Notes under the pieces: model-generated
Told to the model about the DNA's origin: nothing
The model's input: only the letters and a program-made list of their open reading frames with translations
Database searches by the model: none
From: Rhizobium sullae
GTDB lineage: Bacteria; Pseudomonadota; Alphaproteobacteria; Rhizobiales; Rhizobiaceae
Reading direction: 5' to 3'
Assembly (NCBI RefSeq): GCF_900169785.1
Contig: NZ_FWER01000042.1
Coordinates: forward strand, 1-48,879
DNA: 48,879 nt
Part shown: piece after piece, positions 1 to 8,140 of the stretch
How positions within the stretch are numbered: position 1 is the stretch's first letter
How the letters are laid out: every line of letters begins with the position of its first letter
Made by a program: the position numbers and the translations under genes

Positions 1-73
1 GTCCAAGAAAGACCTTGCTTTATCAGACGCCCGCGGAGAGGTTTGCAGAGTGTGTTGCAGCGATCAGTTGAAC

Positions 74-496
74 TCACCATTGATGCTGAGCACCAATGAC
101 TGCGGCAGCCTTTGCAAGCCCTTTGTCGCGGGTGAGCAGAGTTAGTCCATAATGGTGGGCGACGGCCATATGCAACGCGTCGCCCGAGCGCAGGCTAGTG
201 TCATGACGGTCGGAAAGACGGGCGGCTTCGATGAAGCAGCCTCTTGGAACTTCCAGGCATTCGAATATACTCTCGCGAAATTCCTTGAAGACCTTGAGCG
301 CTTGGTTGCGGTCGTCTTGGATCAGCATCGAATTTCTGATTTTCAAACTCATTGCAGAGGAAAATTCTGTGATGGTCCAATCACTTATGGATATCGATGC
401 GTCACGGTTTCGGCTCAGCCATTCGAGGACGCGCGTCGTCTGCGTCTCCGGGGAAAATACTGTTATAAGAACAGAGGTATCGACGTAGAACATCAA
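74..496 (-). CDS. vapC: PIN-domain ribonuclease toxin (VapC type)
   Basis: A 140-aa single-domain PIN protein, the usual VapC length. The acidic residues expected to hold the metal are visible: D6 in the FYVDTSV start, E44 in TEFSS, D106 in SGDALHMA and D124 in TRDKGL. VapC toxins are Mg-dependent endoribonucleases, commonly cutting tRNA or rRNA. The start overlaps the stop of the upstream antitoxin gene by 4 nt, the usual translational coupling of such pairs. The target RNA cannot be read from the sequence. The nuclease looks intact, so an active toxin is likely but is inference. Confidence 0.9.
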   Translation of the reverse strand: MMFYVDTSVLITVFSPETQTTRVLEWLSRNRDASISISDWTITEFSSAMSLKIRNSMLIQDDRNQALKVFKEFRESIFECLEVPRGCFIEAARLSDRHDTSLRSGDALHMAVAHHYGLTLLTRDKGLAKAAAVIGAQHQW

Positions 497-744
497 TAAC
501 GCGCGTTATCGCGAAGCGTTCGTATGAATGCATCCGAATCGACCGGCTCTGCCGATTGACTCATGGAGGCCGTTAAGGCCTTCAATTGCTCTATGTCAAT
601 CGGCTTCTTTGGCTTTCGGATCGGGACGATCTCCGCGACCGGTTTGCCGCGTTTCAAAATCTGCACGGTCTCGCCCGCCTCGACGCGCTGGACCAGTTCG
701 CTCAGATGTGCCTTCACATCCGCCAAGTTGACCTGGGTCATCAT
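493..744 (-). CDS. Phd/YefM-family antitoxin
   Basis: An 83-aa antitoxin of the Phd/YefM type. Its N-terminus (VNLADVKAHLSELVQRVEAG) has the fold pattern of the DNA-binding dimer, followed by VQILKRGKPVAEIVP, which is very typical of antitoxins next to PIN toxins. The C-terminal half would wrap the toxin. Two adjacent ATG codons (742-744 and 739-741) are possible; the AAGGAA Shine-Dalgarno sequence is better spaced for the second. A palindrome lies directly upstream, consistent with autoregulation. Family call is strong; the exact start is open. Confidence 0.88.
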   Translation of the reverse strand: MMTQVNLADVKAHLSELVQRVEAGETVQILKRGKPVAEIVPIRKPKKPIDIEQLKALTASMSQSAEPVDSDAFIRTLRDNARY

Positions 745-752
745 CGATTCCT

Positions 753-774
753 TATGACTATCTAGGTAGTCATA
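753..774. promoter_or_regulatory. Palindromic operator of the toxin-antitoxin pair
   Basis: A 22-bp inverted repeat with arms TATGACTA and TAGTCATA around a TCTAGG centre; only one base pair of the 11 is broken. It begins 9 nt upstream of the antitoxin start. Phd/YefM antitoxins bind palindromes in their own promoters, so it is the natural autoregulatory site. Binding is inference. Confidence 0.6.
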
Positions 775-823
775 TTATGCGAAAATGTGCCTGGCTGTAA
801 TGACGTGCTGCGCCGATTGTGGC

Positions 824-862
824 GTAAAAACAGCGAAAGCCGCCGTTGGGGGGAGGCGGCAG
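824..862 (-). terminator. Rho-independent terminator after the 72-aa gene
   Basis: Read on the minus strand, GCCGCC, a 10-nt loop and GGCGGC (839-860) are followed by TTTCGCTGTTTTT. It lies about 35 nt past the stop codon of the small minus-strand gene at 897 and separates it from the toxin-antitoxin promoter. Confidence 0.6.
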
Positions 863-896
863 CTCTCGCACGGGGCAGGGTATAGTCCCCGGGAAG

Positions 897-1115
897 TCAG
901 CAGAAGCAGGAAACCGTCGTCGGGTTCACGCCGGCGCGATTGGCGATCGCGTTGATGAAGCCGCCGACTTTGGCGGTATTCTTCTCACGTTTGCCGGCTG
1001 CCGTCTCCAGGAGTTGCCTGAAATCGTCAAGCTTCACGCCATCGGCGCGCATCACCATGGCGATCAGCGGGTCGCGAAGGGCTTCGGATATCGTGAGGTC
1101 ACTGGTCTTTCTCAT
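897..1115 (-). CDS. Small hypothetical protein (72 aa)
   Basis: A 72-aa protein that I do not recognise. It begins MRKTSDLTISEALRDPLI and ends in a Cys-containing tail (VSCFC). A perfect AAAGGAGG Shine-Dalgarno sequence sits about 7 nt before this ATG, which decides it against the longer reading to 1178. It is charged and predicted helical, without a signal peptide or membrane segment. It diverges from the TetR gene across a palindrome-rich intergenic region, so it may be a target of that regulator; this is inference. Confidence 0.65.
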   Translation of the reverse strand: MRKTSDLTISEALRDPLIAMVMRADGVKLDDFRQLLETAAGKREKNTAKVGGFINAIANRAGVNPTTVSCFC

Positions 1116-1199
1116 GGTTCGTCCTCCTTTCGTGGGCAGTCGCCCGTGTTCCGCTGATGCCGCCAGCCCTCTCGGCATTGACTTGTACGATCAGCGGTG

Positions 1200-1236
1200 T
1201 TACCGGTAAGTAACAATGCATTTGTTACCGATCGGT
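1200..1236. promoter_or_regulatory. Nested palindromes, candidate TetR operator
   Basis: Two perfect 10-bp palindromes, TTACCGGTAA (1200-1209) and ACCGATCGGT (1227-1236), flank a GTAAC...GTTAC core around ATGCAT. The outer arms are also related to each other by an imperfect inverted repeat. The cluster ends 7 nt before the tetR start and lies between it and the divergent 72-aa gene, the usual place for a TetR autoregulatory operator. Confidence 0.55.
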
Positions 1237-1243
1237 CACATCG

Positions 1244-1867
1244 ATGTCAAGGACTTCGTCCGTAAAAAACTCCCAAACTTCGCATGAAATCTCCCACGTG
1301 CTGACAGACGTGAAAATCCCGCCGAGGGAGCGTATCGTCTCGACGGCTTCGGAATTGTTCCGCGAGCATGGCATCCGCGGCATCGGCGTTGATGCGATTG
1401 CCGATGCGGCGCTCACCAACAAGATGACGCTCTACCGGCATTTCGGCTCGAAGGACGAGCTCGTCTGTGAGACGCTGCGCCGCGCCTCGGAAAAGGCCGA
1501 AGCGATCTGGCGTGATCTCGAGGCGGCGCATCCGGGCAACCCACGGGCGCAGCTCGACGCATGGGTTCAGGCGCGGGCCGAGTGTCTGAATGGCGAGCCG
1601 GCCGGTTGCGATCTTGCCAATGCGGCAATTGAACTGAAGGGCGAGGGACACCCCGCCCAGGAGGTGATCGAACGCCACAAGGCCGAGCAGCGTCAGCGCC
1701 TTGAAAAACTCTGTTCCTCCGCTGGGGCTCGCGAGCCCCAGCTTCTTGCCGATACTTTGACACTTCTTTTGGAAGGCGCCCGCGTTACCCGGCAGGCGAT
1801 GGGCAGCGACGGTTGCTGCAGCCACTTTTCAAAAGCCTGCAAAGCGGCAATTGCATCACTCTGCTAA
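1244..1867 (+). CDS. TetR/AcrR-family transcriptional regulator
   Basis: A 207-aa TetR-type repressor. The N-terminal helix-turn-helix is clear (about residues 27-75: IVSTASELFREHGIRGIGV, then MTLYRHFGSKDELV). The C-terminal ligand and dimer domain is of ordinary length and is Cys-rich near the end (GCCSHFSKAC). No good Shine-Dalgarno sequence precedes this ATG and a GTG at about 1300 is possible, so the first ~20 residues are uncertain. No efflux pump is adjacent; the likely targets are itself and the divergent 72-aa gene. The ligand is unknown. Confidence 0.88.
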   Translation: MSRTSSVKNSQTSHEISHVLTDVKIPPRERIVSTASELFREHGIRGIGVDAIADAALTNKMTLYRHFGSKDELVCETLRRASEKAEAIWRDLEAAHPGNPRAQLDAWVQARAECLNGEPAGCDLANAAIELKGEGHPAQEVIERHKAEQRQRLEKLCSSAGAREPQLLADTLTLLLEGARVTRQAMGSDGCCSHFSKACKAAIASLC

Positions 1868-1949
1868 CCTAACGGCTGTATCGGAACCTTCCATTTTCGA
1901 GTTCGTTTTCCCACTTGATGGGGAAGGCAATATCGGAGGTGGTAAAGAT

Positions 1950-2138
1950 ATGAACTACACCTATCTCCATCGTCTGTATGCCAAGCGCGCTGAGCTGGAA
2001 GCCAAGCTCGAGCTACATGATGCGCGCAATTGTTTTGGCGAGGAAGAACTCGAGGACGGCACGCAATCCGACCTGCGCGAGCGCCTCAATGAAATCTCCG
2101 AAGAGATTGCAGCGCTGGAACGCTCTCCCGGCAGCTAA
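1950..2138 (+). CDS. Small coiled-coil hypothetical protein (62 aa)
   Basis: A 62-aa acidic, helical protein beginning MNYTYLHRLYAKRAELEAK and rich in Glu/Leu heptad-like repeats to its end, so probably a short coiled coil. A GGAGGT Shine-Dalgarno sequence about 10 nt upstream supports this start rather than the longer reading from 1851, which would overlap tetR. The gene ends convergently with the DUF1810 gene, their stop codons overlapping by 4 nt. Function unknown. Confidence 0.6.
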   Translation: MNYTYLHRLYAKRAELEAKLELHDARNCFGEEELEDGTQSDLRERLNEISEEIAALERSPGS

Positions 2139-2572
2139 GCCGCGGCATTGAGGATTTCGATCGTCCGCTCGTCGAATTCTCCGCCATAGAAACGATCGAT
2201 TGCTTCATGAAACGGTGAGCGTTGGTCGCTCACGGCTGCAAAAAGCGTCAGTGAAGAGCGAAGCTTGAGATCGTCCGGGGACCCGAGAATGTCGTGCGCC
2301 GTGCGGTCTTTGACCGAGAGGATCGCTTGGACGCAGCGAATGAGCCGGGAACCCAGAATGGGATCTGCCACATAGGCGGCAGCCTCCTCGGCGGAGCGGA
2401 TTGCATATCTCTCAGCCATCGCCGATGAGCCAAGCCCGGCGATCTGCGGGAAAATGAACCACATCCAATGCGAACGCTTCCGGCCTGACCTCAGTTCTTC
2501 CAGCGCCTGATCATAAATGCCGTTCTGTGCATTGATGAAGCGCTCGAGATTGTAATCGATCTCACCTGCCAT
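2135..2572 (-). CDS. DUF1810 family protein
   Basis: A 145-aa protein of the DUF1810 family, found widely in bacteria and of unknown biochemical role. The family's signature stretch RKRSHWMWFIFPQIAGLG is at about residues 32-49, and the later HDILGSPDDLKLRSS and FHEAIDRFYGG segments also fit. It is soluble, with no signal peptide. It is a single gene, convergent with the small coiled-coil gene. The family call is confident; function is not known. Confidence 0.88.
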   Translation of the reverse strand: MAGEIDYNLERFINAQNGIYDQALEELRSGRKRSHWMWFIFPQIAGLGSSAMAERYAIRSAEEAAAYVADPILGSRLIRCVQAILSVKDRTAHDILGSPDDLKLRSSLTLFAAVSDQRSPFHEAIDRFYGGEFDERTIEILNAAA

Positions 2573-2646
2573 GGCTTCTTTTCCTTCCTGTCCTTAACGC
2601 ATTGAAGGTGGCAGATTTCCACGCCCAGCAAGCAAGGTCGATCCGG

Positions 2647-2961
2647 TCAGCAGCTCTTTTCAGCGTATGGACTGTATTCGCGGCAATGGTCCAAGCTGTT
2701 GTGAGGCGACGTAACAGGTTGAGGCGCAGCAATAGCACCGGTCACCTCAGGCGATACAGAAGAACTGAGATGCGCGGTCAACCCGGCAACGCCGAGAAGG
2801 ACCAAGGCGCCGACGACAAGCATCCGTTCACCCAAAGTGAGCTTCTGCGCGTTGAGATGTTGCACATAACCCAGCTCACCTTCGCCGGCGGCCTCGTCAT
2901 GCTTTGCGTGGTGCGCCACCATATCATCGCGGCTCGGGTTCAAAATATCGTGATGCGTCAT
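2647..2961 (-). CDS. Small single-pass membrane protein (104 aa)
   Basis: A 104-aa protein with a His/Asp/Glu-rich N-terminus (MTHHDILNPSRDDMVAHHAK), one hydrophobic segment at about residues 47-63 (MLVVGALVLLGVAGLTA) and a polar C-terminal tail. It is probably anchored in the inner membrane. An AGGAG Shine-Dalgarno sequence is 8-9 nt before the ATG. I do not recognise the family. No neighbour on the same strand suggests a role. Confidence 0.6.
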   Translation of the reverse strand: MTHHDILNPSRDDMVAHHAKHDEAAGEGELGYVQHLNAQKLTLGERMLVVGALVLLGVAGLTAHLSSSVSPEVTGAIAAPQPVTSPHNSLDHCREYSPYAEKSC

Positions 2962-3168
2962 TTTTATTACTCCTGCGGCACAGCAGGACCGGGCGGATCA
3001 AAATAAGATGGCCGGTGGGGTTCCTGCGCGTCGGGTGCATGTGGTCTTCCAAGGGGCAGAGTTGAAGAGCCGATCTGCAAACTCACTGTTCAGAAAATCA
3101 GACCAATCGCGGATGCCGTGTAAACAGGCTGGTCCGCGGCGGCGATCCGCGATAGGTCAAGGGAGACG

Positions 3169-4560
3169 ATGCTTTTTGCGGATTCTCCCATGACCAAGCC
3201 ATTCGGCGCGATGACTGTCGCGCAACTCTCGGTTCTCATTCAGAGCGGCGCTGCTGATCCGGTCGAGATCGTGCGGTCGATCTTCGAGGGCATAGATAAA
3301 CACCCGGACAAGGCGATCTTCACGGTGCTTTTGAAGGAGCGCGCCGTCGAAGAGGCGCGTGCCTCTTCACGTCGTATTCGCGACGGCCGCTCGCTCGGCG
3401 CGCTCGACGGAATTCCGATCGCCTGGAAGGATCTCTTCGATATCGAAGGCCTTGCAACGACGGCCGGATCGAAAGTGCTGACGAGCGCTGCGCCGACGGC
3501 AAGCGATGCGGCGATCGTTACAGCGTTGAAGCGTGCCGGAATGATTTCGGTGGGGCGAACGAATATGAGCGAATTCGCCTTTTCTGGTCTCGGCATCAAT
3601 CCGCATTACGGCACGCCGCAGAACCCCCATGGCATCGATGTGCCGCGCATCCCGGGGGGCTCCTCTTCAGGGGCGGCCGTGGCTGTCGCTGCCGGCCTCG
3701 TGCCGGTCGCGATGGGAACCGATACCGGAGGGTCGGTCCGTATCCCGGCAGCCCTTAACGGCATCGCGGGCTACAAGGCAACGCGCGGCCGCTATACCAT
3801 GGATGGCGTCTTTCCCCTTGCAAAGAGCCTGGATTCACTTGGCCCGCTCTGTCGGACGGTCAAGGATGCCGTCTGGATCGATGCTGCCATGCACGGCCTG
3901 ACCGCATCTAAGGTGTGTGCCCGCCCGCTGAAAGGCATTGAGATTGCCATTCCCCAAAATGTGGTCTTCGACGGCGTGGAGCACGGTGTCGCGGCTGCCT
4001 TCGATGCGGCGGTAGAACGGCTGGCGAAGGCCGGCGCCATCATCAGTCGCATGGCGATGCCCGCTTTCGACGAAATATTGGCTTCGATGGCCCGGTGCGG
4101 AGCGCTGGTCACCGCCGAAGCGTTCGCGCTGCATCGCGAACGCCTGGCTGGACCGGAGGCTGCGGATATGGATCGTCGCGTCGTCATGCGTACGCGCCTT
4201 GGCGAGAAGACCGCAACGCCGGATTATATTGCGATCCTTGACCTTCGCGCGCGGCTCATCGCTGAAAGCGAGCGGCTGATCGGCGACAGGCTGCTTGGAT
4301 TCCCGTCCGTCGCCCACGTGGCGCCGCCGATCGCGCCTCTGGAGACGGACGACGATCTTTTCGTTGCGACGAATGCCAAAACGCTGCGCAATACGGCACT
4401 CGGCAATTTCCTTGATTGGTGTGGCGTCTCGATCCCCTGCGGCACCGGTGATGCCGGGATGCCGGTCGGATTCTTATTGTCGGCCCCGGCCAATCGCGAC
4501 GAGGCGCTGCTTGGTGCGGCACTTTCTGCGGAAGCCGTCATTCGCGGAGATTTCGTTTGA
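3169..4560 (+). CDS. Amidase-signature family hydrolase
   Basis: A 463-aa amidase of the GatA/AtzF superfamily. The Ser-cisSer-Lys triad is visible: K87 in AWKDLFD, S165 in the GGSSSG motif and nucleophile S189 in TDTGGSV, with the 24-residue spacing of the two serines seen in malonamidase. Such enzymes hydrolyse carboxamides to acid plus ammonia; the substrate is not evident. AAGGGAG precedes the ATG at 3169; the ATG at 3190 is an alternative start. It is the first of three same-strand genes with a sugar-isomerase-like protein and an aldolase, so the amide may be an intermediate in breaking down a sugar-acid-like compound (inference). Confidence 0.92.
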   Translation: MLFADSPMTKPFGAMTVAQLSVLIQSGAADPVEIVRSIFEGIDKHPDKAIFTVLLKERAVEEARASSRRIRDGRSLGALDGIPIAWKDLFDIEGLATTAGSKVLTSAAPTASDAAIVTALKRAGMISVGRTNMSEFAFSGLGINPHYGTPQNPHGIDVPRIPGGSSSGAAVAVAAGLVPVAMGTDTGGSVRIPAALNGIAGYKATRGRYTMDGVFPLAKSLDSLGPLCRTVKDAVWIDAAMHGLTASKVCARPLKGIEIAIPQNVVFDGVEHGVAAAFDAAVERLAKAGAIISRMAMPAFDEILASMARCGALVTAEAFALHRERLAGPEAADMDRRVVMRTRLGEKTATPDYIAILDLRARLIAESERLIGDRLLGFPSVAHVAPPIAPLETDDDLFVATNAKTLRNTALGNFLDWCGVSIPCGTGDAGMPVGFLLSAPANRDEALLGAALSAEAVIRGDFV

Positions 4561-4610
4561 AGCATCAAGGCTTTGTTGCCTAGGATGCATGATAGTCGAG
4601 GAGGAGACTG

Positions 4611-5471
4611 ATGGCGCAGGCTTTGCCGAATGGCCGTTTTGCCGTTTCCACATGGTCGCTGCATCGCCTGCTTGGAGCGGTTTATCCCTACAGTCCCGAT
4701 CCGGAAAAAAGTTCGGGGCGCAAGGAGCCCTACGGCCCCGGTGCGGCCTGTCTGATCGAGCTGCCAAGGCAGCTTGCCGAGCGCGGCATTCACCGGATCG
4801 AGGTTTGCTCCTTTCATCTGCCGAGCCTTGAGAGAGGCTATCTCGCTGACCTCGGCCGTGCGATGGAGGCATCGGGCGTATTCTGTCAGACGCTCCTGCT
4901 GGAAGACGGCGATCCCAGTCATCGAGATAACGCCGAACGCGATGCCGCATGGATGGCCGGCTGGATCGAAAGGGCGGTTTCGCTCGGCGCGCAGAACATG
5001 CGCGTGATTGCCGGCAAGCAGCCGCCGACCGAGGAAAATCTCAGCCGGGCGCTGAAGCATCTGAGGTGGCTGGCCGACGAAGCGGAGGGCAGCGGCGTTC
5101 GCATCGTTGTCGAAAACTGGTTCGATCTTCTGCCTTCGCCTGAGCAGATGAACTGGCTGCTGGACGGGTTGGAGGGCAGAGTCGGGCTCAACGGCGATCT
5201 CGGCAATTGGGCTGCGCCTGAAAAATATGCAGGCCTTGCCGATATCATGCGCCGCGCGGAGCTTTGTCATGCGAAAGCGGATTACAATGCCTCCGGTCTG
5301 GATGCAGCCGACTATAGCAGGTGCCTGGAAGCCTGCAGCGATGCGGCTTATGCCGGGCCGTTCACGCTGATTTACGACTCACCGTTTTTCCGGGATGAGT
5401 GGGAAGGCATTTTATTGCAGAGAAGTTTCATCGAGGAATTTCAAGAGACCAACAAACACGCGCTCGCCTGA
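4611..5471 (+). CDS. Sugar phosphate isomerase/epimerase-like TIM-barrel protein
   Basis: A 286-aa protein of the xylose-isomerase-like TIM barrel (AP_endonuc_2) superfamily. The ordered barrel strands can be followed: FAVSTWSLH, IHRIEVCSFHLP, AQNMRVIAG, VRIVVENWFD, VGLNGDLGNW, ELCHAKADYN. The acidic and His residues in VVENW, NGDLGNW and CHAKADY are the usual metal ligands. A strong GAGGAGGAG ribosome site is 7 nt before the start. It lies between the amidase and the aldolase and is probably co-transcribed with them. Isomerase, epimerase or dehydratase activity are all possible in this fold. Confidence 0.85.
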   Translation: MAQALPNGRFAVSTWSLHRLLGAVYPYSPDPEKSSGRKEPYGPGAACLIELPRQLAERGIHRIEVCSFHLPSLERGYLADLGRAMEASGVFCQTLLLEDGDPSHRDNAERDAAWMAGWIERAVSLGAQNMRVIAGKQPPTEENLSRALKHLRWLADEAEGSGVRIVVENWFDLLPSPEQMNWLLDGLEGRVGLNGDLGNWAAPEKYAGLADIMRRAELCHAKADYNASGLDAADYSRCLEACSDAAYAGPFTLIYDSPFFRDEWEGILLQRSFIEEFQETNKHALA

Positions 5472-5490
5472 GCGGTGAACGGAGAATGGC

Positions 5491-6291
5491 ATGACGGAAA
5501 CATCGGCAATCGACAGCTTTGCGGACAGGATCAGGACGGGCGGGCACGGCGGCCTGGTTTCCGCCTGGGTCGGCATACCCGAACCGATGGTCGTTCACCA
5601 TCTGACACAGGAAGACTTCGATGCCGTCGTTCTCGACATGCAGCACGGCATGTGGGACATGGCTTCGGCGTCGAATGCCGTTGCCCAATGCCGTTCCGCC
5701 GGAAAGCCGGCGATTGCGCGCATTCCGGTCGGCGATTTCGCTTCGGCTTCACGTCTGCTGGACGCCGGCTGCACCGGGATCATCGCGCCAATGGTGAATT
5801 CGGTCGCGGATGCAAAGGCTTTGGTCAGGTTCACCAAGTACCCACCGCTCGGCGAGCGCAGTTGGGGTCCAACGCTGGCACTTAACCATATGAAGCTTTC
5901 GGGCGATGACTATCTTCGCACGGCCAACCGGCTGACGCTGACAATCGCCATGGTGGAGACACAGGCAGCACTCGATGCGGTTGACGGCATCCTCGGTGTT
6001 GAAGGCATCGACGGCATTTTCGTTGGGCCTTCCGATCTGTCGATCGCGCTTTCAAAGGGCGAAAAGCTCGCGCCGGATACCGATGACATCGACAAGGAGC
6101 TGTCGCACATCGTCGCGCGGTGCGGTGCGCACAAGAAGTTCGTCTGCGCCTTCGGCAGTGATGGCAAACGTGCCGGCGGTTTGCTGAAGCTCGGTTGCGA
6201 TCTTGTTGTTGCGAGCGCGGATACGACGCAACTGCGTGCCGGCGCTGCTAGTGCGATTGCCGCGGCGCGGACGTTTGCCGTCACTGGTTAG
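5491..6291 (+). CDS. HpcH/HpaI-family aldolase
   Basis: A 266-aa class II pyruvate aldolase of the HpcH/HpaI family, which splits 2-keto-3-deoxy acids into pyruvate and an aldehyde. Motifs are complete: VVLDMQHG with H52, ARIP with R77, IIAPMVNS, PPLGERSWG, MVETQAA with metal ligand E156, and FVGPSDLS with metal ligand D182. The usual Glu of the LDxEHG motif is Gln here. It is the last gene of the amidase operon, starting 19 nt after the previous stop. It fits the final carbon-carbon cleavage of a degradative pathway; the substrate is not known. Confidence 0.93.
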   Translation: MTETSAIDSFADRIRTGGHGGLVSAWVGIPEPMVVHHLTQEDFDAVVLDMQHGMWDMASASNAVAQCRSAGKPAIARIPVGDFASASRLLDAGCTGIIAPMVNSVADAKALVRFTKYPPLGERSWGPTLALNHMKLSGDDYLRTANRLTLTIAMVETQAALDAVDGILGVEGIDGIFVGPSDLSIALSKGEKLAPDTDDIDKELSHIVARCGAHKKFVCAFGSDGKRAGGLLKLGCDLVVASADTTQLRAGAASAIAAARTFAVTG

Positions 6292-6968
6292 GCAAGTTGC
6301 TTGACGGCGAGCCAGATGACGTGCCGCGCGCCGCCGCGTTTGCCGTTAGCGCGTATGTTGACGGCGTCAGGGGAAAAGCCGGCGTCGCGCAGCCTGCGGG
6401 TGAAGCTCGGATCGGGGCTTGAGGACCAGACCGCGAGAATGCCCCCGGGATGCAGCGCGTTGCGGGACGCGCGCAGGCCGTTGAAATCATAGAGCCGGTC
6501 ATTGGATTTCCGGGTCAGCCCCTCGGGACCGTTGTCGACGTCGAGCAGGATTGCGTCGAAGCTTGCTCTGGCCGAGCGGATCGTTTCACCGACATCGCCT
6601 TGATGGATTAAGACCCGGGGGTCGCCGAGGCATCCCTTGAAAACCTCAGCCATGGGGCCGCGTGCCCAGGCAACCACGGCTGGAACGAGCTCTGCGACGA
6701 CCACTTCGGCATCCGCCGGCAGGACCGCGAGCGCGGCACGCAGCGTGAAGCCCATGCCGAGGCCACCGATGAGAACCTTCGGACGTTTGTGGTCTTTGAT
6801 CCGCTCGTAGGAAAGCGTTGCCAGCGCTTCTTCGGATCCGCTGAGGCGGCTGTTCATCAGCTCGTTCGACCCGAGCATGATGGAGAATTCGCTACCGCGC
6901 TGCTTCAGGCGCAATTCTCCCCCTTCCCCGGGGATGATCGTGGAATCGAGCTGTATCCAAGGTAGCAT
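6288..6968 (-). CDS. Spermidine-synthase-like methyltransferase-fold protein
   Basis: A 226-aa Rossmann methyltransferase-fold protein of the spermidine synthase-like group. It shows VLIGGLGMGFTLRAAL (nucleotide site), VVVAELVPAVVAWAR, FDAILLDVDNGPEG and a C-terminal GGARHVIWLA. The ATG at 6968 has GTGAGG upstream and starts the protein at MLPWIQLD, as I recall for rhizobial homologues; ATGs at 7010 and 7019 are alternatives. It lacks the N-terminal beta-domain of true spermidine synthases, so polyamine synthesis is doubtful and the substrate is open. The stop overlaps the convergent aldolase stop by 4 nt. Confidence 0.82.
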   Translation of the reverse strand: MLPWIQLDSTIIPGEGGELRLKQRGSEFSIMLGSNELMNSRLSGSEEALATLSYERIKDHKRPKVLIGGLGMGFTLRAALAVLPADAEVVVAELVPAVVAWARGPMAEVFKGCLGDPRVLIHQGDVGETIRSARASFDAILLDVDNGPEGLTRKSNDRLYDFNGLRASRNALHPGGILAVWSSSPDPSFTRRLRDAGFSPDAVNIRANGKRGGARHVIWLAVKQLA

Positions 6969-7069
6969 CTGCGGCGAAGCCTCACGGAAATTCTTGGTCT
7001 CCCCTAACATGAAACGCATGCCGGCGAGATATAAATTGACGTGACGGCTCTGCTGCCGCCGCTGTTTTC

Positions 7070-7369
7070 CTATTGCCGGCACGCTTGGCCGTAGCGGCTG
7101 GTCTTGGCCGCGGCGCCACGCTTCGGCGGCGGGCAGCGATTGATCTCGGTCGTGCCGGCGTCGCGCGGTATGATGACATCGACGCTGCCGGTCTCGACCG
7201 GATCAAGCGGAATGACGAAAGCATTCGTCGTTGCGCTCTGTGGCGAAGTGCCGAGCGGAGGCGTACCGTCAATGCGTCCGGTATAGTCTGTACCCATATT
7301 GGATTGCGCCAACACGGGACCGGCTATGCCGAGAAAGACAATCGAAGTCACCGCGATCATCGTGCGCAT
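7070..7369 (-). CDS. Small secreted hypothetical protein (99 aa)
   Basis: A 99-aa protein with a clear Sec signal peptide, MRTMIAVTSIVFLGIAGPVLAQ, probably cut after VLA near residue 21. The mature part is short, low in complexity and rich in Thr, Pro and Gly, with two Cys near the C-terminus (NRCPPPK and GQACRQ) that could form a disulfide. AAAGGAA lies about 9 nt before this ATG. Function unknown. Confidence 0.7.
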   Translation of the reverse strand: MRTMIAVTSIVFLGIAGPVLAQSNMGTDYTGRIDGTPPLGTSPQSATTNAFVIPLDPVETGSVDVIIPRDAGTTEINRCPPPKRGAAAKTSRYGQACRQ

Positions 7370-7480
7370 GATCAAATTCCTTTCGAGCTGATCAACGCGG
7401 CAACAACGGCGAAGACGGCCATTTGTTCCGGGCTGTTCGATCATTTCATCGGGAGCGCTTCGCCTTGAAATCCAGCGGGT

Positions 7481-8122
7481 TTAGCGTGCTGCCCAGTTGG
7501 CGCCGCGGCGGAAGATCGACTTCATCTGCGGCACACTGAATTCCTTGGCCTGATGGCCGAGCGAGGAATAGAAAACGCGGCCCTTGCCGTATCTCCGCTT
7601 CCAGACGACAGGCATCACTACGCCATCGATCCAGTAGGCGTGATCGCCGGTGAACGTCGTCGTCGCCAACACCTCGTTCGACGGGTCGACATGCATATAA
7701 TATTGCTCGGACGTGTAGGGAAAATCGGCAATCCCCTCCATCACCGGGTCGTCCGGCCGCGTGATGTTGACCTTGTAGTCAATGATATTGCCGGGATGGG
7801 CGACCCATTGGCCGCCGATGATGAACTGATACTCGACGCATTCGCGGAAGCTGTCGCCCGCACCGCCGTGATAGCCGGCGATGCCGACCCCATTTTCGAT
7901 CGCAGCGGCGAGATTCTTGATCTCCTCCTTCTCGATCTTCGACATGGTGACAATCGGCACGACGAGGCTCAGATCATGCACCGACGGATCGGCGAAGGCC
8001 TCGGTGCTGTGCTCGACATAGACCTTGAAGCCATCCTCTTCGAGCATGTCCTTGATGATGGCCGCGCATTCCTGCGGTTCGTGGCCGCTCCAGCCGCCCC
8101 AGACGATCAGTGCTTCACGCAT
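7481..8122 (-). CDS. ThuA-like domain protein
   Basis: A 213-aa protein of the ThuA-like family (glutamine-amidotransferase-like fold), named after trehalose utilisation gene thuA of Sinorhizobium. Segments that fit are ALIVWGGWSGHEP, GIAGYHGGAGDSF, VDPSNEVLATT and GRVFYSSLGHQ. AGGAGGAAAGAAC precedes the ATG. It follows the Gfo/Idh/MocA gene by 18 nt and is the last gene of the ROK operon. In Sinorhizobium, ThuA and ThuB act on 3-keto-disaccharides; a similar keto-sugar route is plausible here, but the sugar is unknown. Confidence 0.88.
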   Translation of the reverse strand: MREALIVWGGWSGHEPQECAAIIKDMLEEDGFKVYVEHSTEAFADPSVHDLSLVVPIVTMSKIEKEEIKNLAAAIENGVGIAGYHGGAGDSFRECVEYQFIIGGQWVAHPGNIIDYKVNITRPDDPVMEGIADFPYTSEQYYMHVDPSNEVLATTTFTGDHAYWIDGVVMPVVWKRRYGKGRVFYSSLGHQAKEFSVPQMKSIFRRGANWAAR

Positions 8123-8140
8123 GTTCTTTCCTCCTGAGTA

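Noticed and set aside
4224..5270. Long minus-strand frame opposite the amidase and isomerase genes
   Set aside because: It is the antisense of two clear plus-strand genes and shows no family motif; such shadows are common in high-GC DNA.
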